Shown: positions 1 through 15,080 of the stretch, one piece after another
Position numbering within the stretch: the stretch's first letter is position 1
How the letters are laid out: each line of letters begins with the position of its first letter
Source of the DNA: Notolepis coatsorum
Lineage: Eukaryota; Chordata; Actinopteri; Aulopiformes; Paralepididae
Reading direction: 5' to 3'
NCBI GenBank assembly: GCA_963971535.1
Contig: OZ020599.1
Coordinates: 93,197,765-93,261,764 of the forward strand
DNA: 64,000 nt
Made by a program: the position numbers and the translations under genes
Notes under the pieces: model-generated
Databases searched by the model: none
The model's input: only the letters and a program-made list of their open reading frames with translations
Told to the model about the DNA's origin: nothing

Positions 1-4317
<4,317 letters not shown>

Positions 4318-5093
4318 TGGGAACGAGGGGGGAGGGGGAGGGGGGGGAGGCGGCCAAAAGAAGAAAAAAGAAAACACGAAACGGACTGAACTTTGAACCC
4401 ATAATCTCTGAACTTCCCTCTTCTGTGGCAGTACTGAGCTCAAAGTGATGGGATTGAGGGGGGGGGGGGGGGGTGTATGGGGGGGGTGCGGCCAAAACGG
4501 ACTGAACTTTGAACCCTGGATCTCTGAACCCCCCCCCCTCTTCTGCAGCGGCACAAGCTCTTGGCAAAGGGAAGGCAGGGGGTCTAGACACACACACACA
4601 CATAGAATCTGAACTCTGACCTCTCCCTTGCTGCCCTCTGAAGCAGCCTCCTTACCTGCGATGGAACAAGCTCTCGATGGAAGTGGCGAGGGATGGGCAG
4701 AAACATAGACTCTGAACACCTGAATGACCTCTGAACTCCCACCTCCTCACCTACAGTCTATACCTGACCTGAACGTATCCCCCCTCCCTCCCCCCCTCCA
4801 TCCCTCCCACGCCCCCTCACATCTTCCCTAAAATCCCTGGACCCTCCTGACCCTGATCTCTCTGTCTTTGACCCCCTGGCGACGACGACGACGTGGTCTC
4901 TGAACTGTGTTTTGTGGGGAGCTTAAGATGAGGCGTTTTGAGATTCTCTCCCTTCCATGAGGTCAGGATGGAACGTTTTGAGAAGAGCTACTACTACAAG
5001 AGCCACTCGGACAGTTACTGTTGTAACACTGCAGATAAGAGGACTGTACTGGCCACAGCCCATCCGCTGAACTTCACTGTATTTAAAAATAAA
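4318..5093 (+). other. gnas: gnas 3' UTR (proximal)
   Basis: Non-coding sequence follows the stop and has G- and C-homopolymer runs (about 4327-4348, 4458-4487). It contains two partial echoes of the exon end (GCAGTACTGAGCTC near 4430 and GCGGCACAAGCTCTTG near 4550), which suggest local duplication of the terminal 30-60 bp. The first AATAAA is at 5088-5093 and is a reasonable polyadenylation signal; a second is at 5835-5840. Confidence 0.6.
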
Positions 5094-5130
5094 AAGCACT
5101 GTGCTCAGGACTTGAACTGATCTCATGGCG

Positions 5131-5162
<32 letters not shown>

Positions 5163-6005
5163 GATTGCAAACTTGCCAACACAAAACCCTTTCTCTTCAC
5201 TTACACACACACACACACACACATACTATACACACACAATCACACATTCATATTCAGTATCTGCTTGCACATAGAAAAATGTCACGTACATGCTTTTTTC
5301 TGGACTGCACGGCCACCGTTTCCCACCTTTTTGCTACCTGGACGTGTGCGTAGAGTCTTAGGGCGATCTGCCCCCCAGCAGCCAACAACTCACCGACTGA
5401 CCGACCGACCGACCGACCGACCGACTGACTGACTGACTGACTGACCGACTGACTGGTTAGTTGGTTGGCTGACTTTACAACCGATTGTCTGTCTCTGCAC
5501 ATAGTACAGAGCTTTTGATGAAAACGAACGAGTCGACCGACTCCACAGCCAAAACGAGAGGGAGCAGTGTTACCGTGACGACGGGTGGGGGGGGGGGGGG
5601 GGGTTGTTGTGAACAGTGAAGACTACGGGACACAGGAAGTGCCAGGGACACAGGGCCGATGCCGATGTGAAGTTTTTAGTATTTTTTTTTCCCCTGGTGA
5701 ATTTCGGACACCTCGACGGCGCCACGGTTGTCGCTCCCTTACGCTTTCTTCTTCTTCTCTCTCTCCGTCTGCGTCCTCTTGCCACCTGACTCTGCCTTGT
5801 TGGTGGCGTTAAGCCAGAACGATAACAATTAAAAAATAAAGAGGCAAACTTTTACAGACTCAGCTCAACTAACGGAGTGCAAAAAGCATCGTTCTACAGT
5901 ACAAACATAGAGGTTAAAGAGGACTCTTCATCCTGTCATTATCCACCCTGTTTGGCTGTTTCCACAGCTGTTTGGTTTTTTTTGTCCGTGTGCTCTTTTC
6001 TTTCT
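5094..6005 (+). other. distal gnas 3' UTR or flank; CA and CGAC/TGAC microsatellites
   Basis: (CA)n tracts lie at about 5133-5160 and 5203-5222, and a (CGAC)n/(TGAC)n tract at about 5393-5455. A polyG run is at about 5586-5602. AATAAA at 5835-5840 could end a longer gnas transcript. No coding sequence is seen. Confidence 0.45.
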
Positions 6006-6009
6006 TTTT

Positions 6010-6350
6010 TGTTTTCTTTTTTCCTTTCCTCCATTCTCCTTCTCATCCATTCTCCTTCTCTCCTCATCCATTTTCCTTCTCTCCTCGTCCATTCTCCTTC
6101 TCTCATCGTCCATTCTCCTTCTCTCCTCATCCAATCTCCTTCTTTCCTCGTCCATTCTCCTTCTATCCTCATCCATTCTCATTATTTCCTCATCCATTCT
6201 CCTTCTCATCCATTCTCCTCCTTCCATTCTCCTTCTCTCATCCATTCTCCTCTTCCCATCCATTCTCCTCTCATTCTCTCATCCATTCTCCTCGTCCATT
6301 CTCCTCTCCTCATCCATTCTCCTCTCCTTTTCTCATCCATTCTCCTGCGC
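6010..6350 (+). repeat. pyrimidine-rich array built from CATCCATTCTCCTTCTC units
   Basis: There are imperfect 15-21-bp repeats of (T)CATCCATTCTCCTTCTC with pure C/T composition over most of the length, continuing as less regular C/T-rich sequence to about 6475. Long ORFs on both strands are composition artefacts. Confidence 0.9.
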
Positions 6351-6475
6351 TAACGTACATTGACCTTTGTCCCTCTCTCTCCCTCTATCCATCTTTTTCT
6401 CCCTCTTTATCTCTCCTGCTCTCCCTCCCTTTCTTTCCTATATCCTTCTCTCTCTCTCTCTCTCTATCATCCTCA

Positions 6476-7620
6476 TTGTGTTCACTTAGCACTACCATGT
6501 ACTCTGACCCTGCACTGCTACTTTACTGGTGCTGCTCTTTTGTTTCAAGAGGGGGGGAAGGAAAAAGGAATAATCCTGAAATTGAAAAAAAGGAATGGGA
6601 CGACAGCAAACACAACACTAATCTTTACCCATGTGGTCAAATGACGCCTCCCTCCCCACCTCCCTCCCTTCATTCCTGCCACCTTCCTTCGTTCCTTCCT
6701 ATCATCTCTCCTCCCTTCCTCCTCCTCCTCACCCCCAGGCTCCTTTGTATGTTTGTCTTTTACTTTACTGCTGAACTATTATTCTTGTACAGACTGTAAA
6801 ATGTATTATTTTGTACAACTTTATTGAGAAAAAAAAGAACTTTTAGAAGATCCCTGTGCCTTGATCATGACTGTATGTGTGTAATGAGCTAAAGTGGGTA
6901 TAATACTGCGCTGTATAGCTTGGCCAACCCCCGACCCCACCCGACTTCCTTCCCCTCTCCATCCCTCGCTCCCTCTCTCCTTCTCTCTCCACAGGGACGG
7001 AGGACAACCATTCGTAGCTTTTTGAAGTTTTATTTCTACCCCCCTCCCCTTATGATTTAAATGTCTATTTTTGGATCCATATACCCCAAAAAGATAAATA
7101 TATGAAATGTATATGGGTTTAAAAAAAAAAGAAGAAAAAGAAAAAAAAGTATTTTATTAGAATCAAATGAACCTTGACAAATTGTACACTTCACAGTGTG
7201 CGTATTGCTATAACTTAAATCCTTTCAACTGAAGCTGTGTTCAGGTTTCTTTTGTTTCAACCGTGACATCTACAAATTGCATTTTCAAAGAGTTAAAGGT
7301 GATGACAACTCGAGTGTTTATTTACGCCCAAGTATTTAATTTTTACATTCAACTTATTATTATTTTTTTATTTTTTTTTGCTTTAAAGGTAAAGATGATG
7401 AGAAATAGCCAAATGTAAAACATTGCCTATTTCTAAAAAGAAGAAAAGGATTTTGTCTTTTTTGCTAAAGAAAGACACAAAACATAAAATTAAATAGACA
7501 TCAGATACAGGAGTCTCAACTTTCTGAACAGAGGAAAGGGAAATTAACCTTTTTTTTGTGTGCAGACAGCAACACGTCTGTCTCGATGGTATATCCGGGT
7601 GGGCTCTGGTAAACTCATTA
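6476..7620. other. AT-rich intergenic or distal 3' UTR sequence, no gene seen
   Basis: It contains C/T-rich stretches (about 6640-6740 and 6945-7005), an A-rich run (about 7120-7150) and no ORF with recognisable similarity. It may still be part of a long gnas 3' UTR, but no strong AATAAA was found. Confidence 0.3.
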
Positions 7621-7635
7621 AAGAAACGCTCTAAT

Positions 7636-7908
7636 ATTATGGGAAATGTATTTACCGTCTTCTCCAGAGTCAGACAAGAAGATGGATACCATGTGAATGT
7701 AAGTGGATACGGACCAGCTAGCCTATAGCTGTTGGCCAAAAACACCTCTCCCGGAGTTTTAAGCTCGGCTAGTGGTCCGTGTCCCTTCATTTGTGCTAAA
7801 CTAGGATAGCTTGCAGATGGATAGCTTTCTACTCGACGCACAGAGAGGAAATTGGTATCTATCTTCTTGTCTGACTCTGGAGAAGACGGTAAGCGCATTT
7901 CCCATAAT
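7636..7908. mobile_element. foldback MITE with long inverted ends
   Basis: The left end ATTATGGGAAATGTATTTAC continues CGTCTTCTCCAGAGTCAGAC, AAGAAGATGGATACCA. The right end is its near-perfect reverse complement (TTGGTATCTATCTTCTTG to CATTTCCCATAAT), giving arms of about 55 bp. A related degenerate copy sits at 3446-3690. The true termini may extend a few bases: TTAA precedes the left arm at 7618-7621, consistent with a TTAA-target family. Confidence 0.8.
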
Positions 7909-8149
7909 GCTGGCGTGTTCCTTGAATGGGTACATTTATCACATGGAGCACTTTCTCATAACCGGTCGTGTTTAGATGCTTTTACTAGGTCGTCCTTTTT
8001 ATAGGCCGAGGAGGGATCACCTGCTGTACCCAGATAGAGGCATTGGGCCAAACTGAGTCTGGGAAAAAAAATTGCTCAATTTCTTTAGGAAATATAAGTT
8101 AAGTTATTTAATATGAATCCCTGTGGGGAAACTCGTCCTCTGTATTTGA

Positions 8150-8392
8150 CACATCCTAACCACTTAGGAGCAGTGGGCAGCCACAGATGAGCACCCGGGG
8201 ACCGACTCCAGTGGTAACCCCAGACAGTTGTAACGCCAGTACCTTGCTCAAGGGCAATGGCAGGAGTGTGTACCTAGCATTGCAAGTCTTTAGCAAACAC
8301 GGAGAGGACATGCAAACTCCACACAGAACGAAAATCCAGGACCTTCTTGCTGTGAGGCAACAATGCTAACCGCCACGCCATCGTGCCGTCCG
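8150..8392 (-). mobile_element. tRNA-headed SINE (GGCACGATGGCGTGGCGG type)
   Basis: Read on the - strand from 8392, it begins GGCACGATGGCGTGGCGGTT (A-box-like), then TTGCCTCACAGCAAGAAGGT and CCTGGATTTTCG (B-box-like). The body follows with GTGTGGAGTTTGCATGTCCT and CCTTGAGCAAGGTAC-like segments. The arrangement is that of a widespread fish tRNA-related repeat. It is not a tRNA gene. Confidence 0.7.
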
Positions 8393-8644
8393 ATGTGGAC
8401 AGCTGCTTCCTGATCCTTTCTAAGAGCCATGAGGAAGGGAAAGTTTGATTTGTTTTGCAACGATTCCATGCATTGAGAAGTTGAAGGGTCACATTCACCT
8501 CACAACTGCTAAACTCCGGTATCATTGAAGTAGCCCCAGTTTGATAGTTATATTTACCGGTAGTTCAGTCGTTTGGGTACAGTTTACTTGTGATGAACTG
8601 CTAGTTTACTAGAATACCATGTGCAACTTGATGTGTCATTGCAA

Positions 8645-9090
8645 ACACACGCACACTCATACTAATACCATGTACAACTCGACAAGTAATTTCACACACA
8701 TACTAATACCATGTACAACCCAACATGTCATTACACACACGCACACGTATTAATACCATGTACAACCCAACATGTCATTATACACATACTAATTCCATGT
8801 ACAACTCTACGTGTCATTATACACTCATACTAATTCCATGTACAACTATGTGTCATTACACACAGACACTCGTACTAATTCCATGTACAACCCAAGTCAT
8901 TAAACAGACACTCATACTAATACCATGTACAACCCAAGCCATTAAACAGACACTCATACTAATTCCATGTACAACCCAAGTCATTAAACAGACACTCATA
9001 CTAATTCCATGTACAACTCTGTGTCATTACACACAGACACTCGTACTAATACCATGTACAAACTAAGTGTCATTACACACACTCATACTA
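8645..9090. repeat. minisatellite, about 40-47-bp unit, about 11 copies
   Basis: The unit contains ACTAATACCATGTACAACCC, then (A)TGTCATTACACACA and (CA)-rich spacers of varying length. ORFs within it follow the repeat and are not genes. Confidence 0.9.
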
Positions 9091-9575
9091 GGTATGCACC
9101 AATACTGTGTTTTCACTGCCAATATTGAATCCAGCTACAAACTGTTTTAAGTTCATTACCATTAGCCGGAATCCTCCACTATGGTTGCAGAAATTGTGTA
9201 GAGTGGGATATTAGTTTGGGGTCATTAGACAGAAAATGTATGTCTCAATTGGCGAGTTGTAACATCCTTTCATGTGCAAAACAGGCAAGATACTCGAGTT
9301 GTTTTATGTTGATTTCTGACATGTTACATAATGGCTCATTTGGTATCAGGTTTTAGTGTTGGAGAAATCTTCTGATGTCATAACATGTTCTAAACCCTTC
9401 TCTCCAATACAGCAAACCGGCCCATCCGGGTACTTTGGCGTGTCAACTTTTGGGGGAAACACAGACACTGTTCTTATTGACCGCTATTGTATTTGGCCTG
9501 TATAACAACTGTCGACAAAACGCTTGCATTGTTTGAAACGTTTGTTTTGTCAAGTTCCCAACACCGGCCACCATC
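9091..9575. other. intergenic, no gene seen
   Basis: Unique-looking AT-balanced sequence. The last 90 bases resemble the stretch upstream of the dispersed repeat at 2415 and may belong to the same repeat. Confidence 0.3.
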
Positions 9576-9799
9576 GAGCGTTCACGCCATTGTGAAAAGT
9601 TAATTTCGAAGCATGCCTATTTCCCTAGTCACCTGCACGATATTTCCTCATTTCACTACCTGGACATTTAATATGACACTGATATTAATCTCCAAGTGAC
9701 CTTGTAGTTTATGAACAAACACCATCTAATCCTCGTTTATTCCCAGCGTTGGTTTCCCCCAAAAGGGGTGTGTGATGCGACCAAAATATAGGTGTGGTG
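9576..9799 (+). repeat. dispersed repeat, copy 2 (see 2415-2700)
   Basis: Same ordered blocks as 2415-2700, with a small internal difference around GTCACCTGCACGA. No coding capacity. Confidence 0.7.
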
Positions 9800-9983
9800 A
9801 CCAACATTCTGTGCGATTTAGGCTGGTAAAAGATATGCCTCCTAAAATGCAAAAATGAGATGGATGCAGTGCAAATCTTTTTTGCAAATGTTTAAAGTGA
9901 GTGTTTGTGTGCCGGATGTGTTTAATGGATGTAGACGGGTGGGTTAGTGTTGCATAGAGTCATTGAGCCTCCTGATGGCCTGG

Positions 9984-11039
9984 GCCCAGGAGTTCAAAAC
10001 TTGTAATCCCTATCTGATTGGATCAGATTTGGATTTTGGGTAGTTCAAAACCAAAAAAACAGGATTAGGATCACTTTGATATCCGATCAGGAAATCAAAT
10101 CCAAGCTTTAATCTGGATCAAATCTTCAAAACGGGTAGTTCAAACCGACAACACAGGATTGGGATCAGTTTGATCCCAAAAAAACTGGATTATCTTGATC
10201 CCACTAGAGGGGTGGATTTACAGTGAATTACCAGAGCAAAATGTACTATACAATTTATTTAAAAAATATGTTTCAATATAAATAAGATGGCAACGTTTAA
10301 CTGAAATAATACACAATTATAGCCTTCATGGCAAATCAATTAAACATTTTTATCTTTTGGTCACTTTTGTGGTGGCCTATTTTGTTTTCAACCAAATGCT
10401 GATCAGAGCCTTCTAAAAGTATATTATATGGCTCTGATGCTGACATAAATGTTTCAAGTCAAGAGTTTTATTTGTCACAGGCATACAAACATAGTGAAAT
10501 GCGGGTGGTCATGCCTGCAGCGATTGTGCAATAATACAAGTAATAAGAATAAGACATTTCTTATGATGTTCTTATTTTTATCCTCATAAAAGTAAAAAAG
10601 AAAAAAATATCAAACTGAAACCTCACTTAGAATTCAGCCCCTCAAAGCACACCTGGATGATCAGCTGCCTTTGAATGAATGTTTTTTTTGGTGTGTACTT
10701 CCCTAGTGGGAGTATTTCTTTAATTACAATTCCATTGTGATTTTATGTCCTTTATGTATTTAACAATATAATTAGACATTATAGATGTCTCTGCAATGTG
10801 GTCCACTCATTGTCTTCCTTTTTTTTCATATCCACCAGATGGAGATCGATAGGATTAAAGCACTGATATTCAGGATCTAGTAATCTTGAAAAGTCTCAAT
10901 CTTGATCAGGGTGATCCTATCCTGGATTGCTTTGAAATACCGGGACAAAATCTGGCCGAGTTGTCTGATCCTGGATCACAAAAAATGGGATTTAAAAATC
11001 TGATCGAATCAGATAGGGATTAAAAGTGTTGAACTCCTG
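9984..11039. mobile_element. non-autonomous hAT-like DNA transposon, about 1.06 kb
   Basis: The ends are inverted: CCCAGGAGTTCAAAACTTGT continuing AATCCCTATCTGATTGGATC at the left, and the reverse complement at the right (GGGATTAAAAGTGTTGAACT, CCTGG). The duplicated target GGCCTGG is at 9977-9983 and 11040-11046. The interior repeats GGGATCA/TGATCC motifs. At about 10457-10550 lies a segment (TCAAGAGTTTTATTTGTCAC) resembling a common fish retroelement end. The flanks rejoin into one older repeat (GATGGCCTGGTGATAGAAGC). Confidence 0.75.
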
Positions 11040-11368
11040 GGCCTGGTGATAGAAGCTCCTTTTGAGTCTCTGTACTGGTCATGAGTCTCCGGTAGCGCTT
11101 GCCTGACCGCAGCAGTGCAAAAAGACAGTTTGGGTGGCTAGAGTCTTTGACTATTCTCTTAGGCCATGGTTACACTGGGAAAACAGCAACGTTGTATTTT
11201 CGAATGATTACGTTTGCATGTCCAAGTTAAAGGGCAACGCCGTTTTGGCACGCCCAACGGGTGTTTTCGTTTTGAAAACTCCCCGGCAACAGCGCCATGT
11301 AATTTGCGCAGATCAGATACAGAGCCGTTCTTGCCCAACGCCCATGCGCAGTAGACACCGACGTCTCA

Positions 11369-11545
11369 CATTGTTCGAAAGCGAGTGGTACTTACAGAGC
11401 GAGCCGTGTATTTCCGCCATTGGTGTCACCGTGCATGCGCACCAGGCAGCCAAATGCCTGGTGAAATGCTGGTGCGCATGCGCGGTGACACCAATGGCGG
11501 AAATACACGGCTCGCTCTGTAAGTACCACTCGCTTTCGAACAATG
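11369..11545. repeat. long hairpin (about 85-bp arms) inside a probable foldback element
   Basis: The left arm starts CATTGTTCGAAAGCGAGTGG and continues TACTTACAGAGCGAGCCGTG; the right arm is its reverse complement and ends at 11545. The centre is TGCGCACCAGGCA / TGCCTGGTGAAATGCTGGTGC. A putative element start AGGCCATGGTTACACTGG is at about 11162. ORFs on both strands read the two arms and are artefacts. Confidence 0.85.
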
Positions 11546-11599
11546 TTTTAAACTGTTTATTAGCAACTCCGAGCTTCCAGACCTCACTGTAAAGCTGTG

Positions 11600-12238
11600 T
11601 TAAACCCATATTGTACGCTGGGTATCTTTGAAATTCATATCTGATATATTTTTGACCAACCCCCAGCCCCCCCCCCGATCACGCTTGGTAGTTCTTTTTT
11701 AAACTCGTCGTGGCACACCAGCAAGTGACTGCAGTCACAAAAGCCCCAGGCTTGCAAACCGCAGTCACGAAAGGGGCTACTGTCAACCCAAGATTCACCT
11801 GTATTTAACATTCTTTCTTTGCTTATTTTAGGTTGGGACAAATATGGTGGAGTACCTCCAGCAGGCAAGACCCTCTCCCTCGGTTTTGGTGCTGGGAGAC
11901 CCACACACATGTTGTGCTCAGGCATTCGTGATCTATGCAGGTCGGGCACACCCTGAAAGCACAATGCTCTGGGCAGTTGATACGTGTTTTAAAGCATTTT
12001 ATGTATTTGACATAAAGTACCCCAGGCAGTGTGTTCATGCATGGGAGTTTCTCCAGCACGTTGTATATAATATTGAGGGACCAGAGTCCAAGCATGTAGC
12101 ATTCTTAAGGACAGCCGTACGTAACACAAAAAGGAAAAATTAGGAGGAGGTGGAATAGGTGAAGTAGCAGGAGGGAAAGTGGGGGAAGAGATGGAGGAGG
12201 AGGGAGATGGGTAGATGCTAAGTCCCGTATTTCTATAT
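11600..12238. other. intergenic, no gene recognised
   Basis: Several short open frames exist on both strands (for example - strand 11635-11964 and + strand 11844-12143). None has a recognisable family, and they overlap antisense to one another. No repeat ends were identified. Confidence 0.3.
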
Positions 12239-12246
12239 GTATATAT

Positions 12247-12869
12247 TAGTGCTGTCAATCGATTAAAATATTTAACACGATTAATCGCATGATTGTCCAT
12301 AGTTAACTCGCGATTAATCACAAATTAATCGAATTTTTTTCTACCTTAAACGGATCTTTTTCAAGTTCCACGTTTTAATACTCTTATCAACATGCGAGTC
12401 AACAAATGCTTTCGTTATGCAGTCATTTAACACAAAAGGATGACCCTCATGCATTGCAAATTTGCATCAAATTCAAAACAGAGTGATGCACAAAATAACT
12501 TAAAAGAAAGAAAATTCATTAAAACAATGAATAAAGTGTACATGAAATAATAGGGGAAAGAAAACGTTAGGAACTTGTTACATTCACCCACACAAGGGCT
12601 GAGTAATCACACACACCCCCCCCTCTCTCTCACACACTCTCCCAGCTCTTTCTCTTGCCCCTTCCCTTCTCGCTCACCCCCCTCTCTCTCTATATATCTC
12701 ACACACACACTTCAGAAACAAACATAGTATCAATGAGAGCATCAATAATACACCTGAGTATAGTCTAGTAAAACAAATTCGTAAAAGTTAATCGTGAGTT
12801 AAAAAAAATAGTGGTGTTAATAGAATCGGGCGATAACGTGTTAATACAGCGTTAACTTTGACAGCCTTA
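12247..12869. mobile_element. hAT MITE (TAGTGCTGTCAATCGATT ends)
   Basis: The left end TAGTGCTGTCAATCGATT and right end AACTTTGACAGCCTTA are inverted. A perfect 8-bp target duplication GTATATAT lies at 12239-12246 and 12870-12877. The interior has ATTAATCG/CGATTAAT repeats near both ends and a CT/CA-rich tract (about 12610-12710). There is no transposase, so it is non-autonomous. Confidence 0.92.
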
Positions 12870-13254
12870 GTATATATGTGTTTTGATCTATCAATATCTG
12901 GGGGAGTGTTCCAACAGGGCAGTAAAGCAGTACAAAACCATACCGATATGTATTATTTATTATTTAAACAGGAAATCAGTTTGACATGATGTGTTTCATG
13001 GGCACTATATCAGCACAAGCCTTGGTCTGTTCTTTTCATTGATTTCAGCACATTTAGACTGTTATACCTTTCAATCAAGCATCTGTGCCAACCTAATGTA
13101 GTGTACTAACTATAGCAGTTGTGTTAATAGGCCCTTTTCACAGCAGCCATCTTGACACAGCAGGGTAAACCTACATCCTGTGAACCAGACTGACACATGT
13201 GTAACTAATCATGTTGCTGTGTCCATCTGTTGGTCAATCGTTGGTCAATCGCTG

Positions 13255-13935
13255 TGAATAGGGTCTATTTGACCCTTTTGATGTAACCCAAGATTCAGTC
13301 AAAGCAACTATTTTGACCCTTAAAATAGGTCGTTTGTATAACCCAATACGGGGTCAAATCAACTAGGAGGTTGGGTTATTTTGACCCTTAAAATGGGTTG
13401 TTTGTATAACCCAATATGGGGTCAAATCAACTTAGAAGTTGGGTTATTTTTACCCTTAAAATGGGTTGTTGGTATAACCCAATATGGGGTCAAATCAACT
13501 TGGAAGTTGGGTTATTTTTACCCTTAAAATGGGTCGTTGGTATAACCCAATATGGGGTCAAATCAACTTGGAAGTTGGGTTATTTTGACCCTTAAAATGG
13601 GTCGTTGGTATAACCCAATATGGGGTCAAATCAACTTGGAGGTTGGGTTATTTAGACCCTTAAAATGGGTTGTTGGTATAACCCAATATGGGGTCAAATC
13701 AACTTGGAGGTTGGGTTATTTAGACCCTTAAAATGGGTTGTTGGTATAACCCAATATGGGGTCAAATCAACTTGGAGGTTGGGTTATTTTGACCCTTAAA
13801 ATGGGTCGTTAGTATTCGTTTATTTGACCCAAGTTATGGGTCAAATTAAATAACCAATAATAATGGGTCAAATTAACCCTTTTTGACCAGTGAATTGGGT
13901 CAAAAATAACCCAAATTGGGTCAAATTTGACCAAT
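13255..13935. repeat. 68-bp tandem array, about 7 copies, with GGGTCAAA palindromic flanks
   Basis: The unit reads AACCCAATATGGGGTCAAAT, CAACTTGGAGGTTGGGTTAT, TTTGACCCTTAAAATGGGTT, GTTGGTAT. Copies start 68 bp apart (for example 13408 and 13476) and are highly similar. The edges are built from the same TTTGACCC/GGGTCAAA words in both orientations, suggesting the array grew inside a small transposon with such ends. Confidence 0.95.
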
Positions 13936-13952
13936 CCGTTTTTAGTGTGTAT

Positions 13953-14236
13953 ACCCAGCCCACCGCTTCTTTTCACCTGGCAGCGCGGACTCTCACTGGG
14001 AGAGTGTAACGTGTGGAAGGTCACACTACCTCTCCCAGATCCTTCCCTTGCTGTGCAGGCGCCCCGACCGAACTGTAGGAGTCGCTGTTTACAACGACCA
14101 GGACCCACCCACGCCGGCTTCCCACCCGCTAACACTGCCAATTGTGTTAGTATGGACGGTCGGCCAAGCCGGATTCGATCCCACTGGCTCTGTGGTGGTA
14201 GACAGATGCTTAGTCCGCTGCGCTACCCGGCCGCCG
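13953..14236 (-). mobile_element. SINE family B, 3'-truncated copy
   Basis: On the - strand from 14236 it begins GGCGGCCGGGTAGCGCAGCG (A box) and has GGGATCGAATCCGGC (B box). The shared body with GTAAACAGCGACTCCTACAG and CACACGTTACACTCTCCC follows. Other copies lie at 35042-35518, 50203-50370 and 61447-62922. Confidence 0.85.
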
Positions 14237-14359
14237 TTTTTATTCTTTTATTTTATATCCGAGGCTGGACATCTGTACTAGTCAATTACTGTTTTCCCAC
14301 AGATAGGCGGGACGTTTTGGGACTGAGCAGGAAATGTGAAAGGCTTTACAGACCAAGTC

Positions 14360-15080
14360 TTGGGTGTATTTGTTATTTTTATTGCACTGCACTATTTTAC
14401 TATTCTATTGTCTATTGCTTTTTATTACAGGTTCGAAACTGTCAGGTATTAAACGGTGTGGGTGTCAAGCAAGACAGACTGTCAGCCTTTAAAACTGTGT
14501 AAGACCCAGCCCAGGCCTAGAACTGTGCACTGAGAGGGAGGTTTGAAGGGTCAAAGTGGGTATCAAACAAGAGGGAAGACTGTCGGGTTTTAAACTGTGG
14601 ATACCAAACAGAAGGTAAAGACGACTTTGAACTGTTAAACAGTAATCCAGAACTATTTTATTGCACTGTAAAAAAACTGTGAATTTATAGTATGTCTGCA
14701 CTTTGTGCTCATTTCATGATTCATTCATGTATTTTCTATTCTACTAAAACGTATTCAAACCATAAAACTGTGATTTTATGTCTGCTCATTTCACCCTTTC
14801 TATTACTTTACTTATTTTTACTTTTATTTCTACGCCCCACTATCCGCTGGGTGCATACTCTGACCTTTATCATGTTTTGTAACAGATTACAGAAATTCAA
14901 GAAGCCTATTGTAACGCGAGGTTCTGATTTGATTAATATATCTGCATTATTTTATTCCACTTTATGCTTTGCTCTTGCTGCTTGTTTTACACAGATTTTA
15001 TGTCTTATTTCTTAATGATGTAAAGCACTTTGAACTGCAATCCCCTGTATGAAAGCTATACAAATAAAGTTATTATTGTG
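14360..15080 (+). mobile_element. old L2-tail retroelement fragment(s)
   Basis: It contains repeated TTATTGCACTGCACTATTTT-type segments and ends AAGCACTTTGAACTGCAAT ... GCTATACAAATAAAGTTATT. The same order occurs at 3770-4130. No coding part was found, so it is a 3' end or a SINE that borrows that end. Confidence 0.55.

Noticed and set aside
5877-6799. Ser/Phe/Pro-rich and Arg/Glu/Met-rich ORFs
   Set aside because: Low-complexity C/T tract; composition alone keeps frames open.
7383-7898. 171-aa - strand ORF
   Set aside because: Half of it reads the foldback MITE 7636-7908; the rest is AT-rich with no similarity.
11134-11609. Two ORFs (152 and 98 aa) on opposite strands sharing peptide segments
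   Set aside because: Both read the arms of the long hairpin, so the shared peptides come from the inverted repeat.
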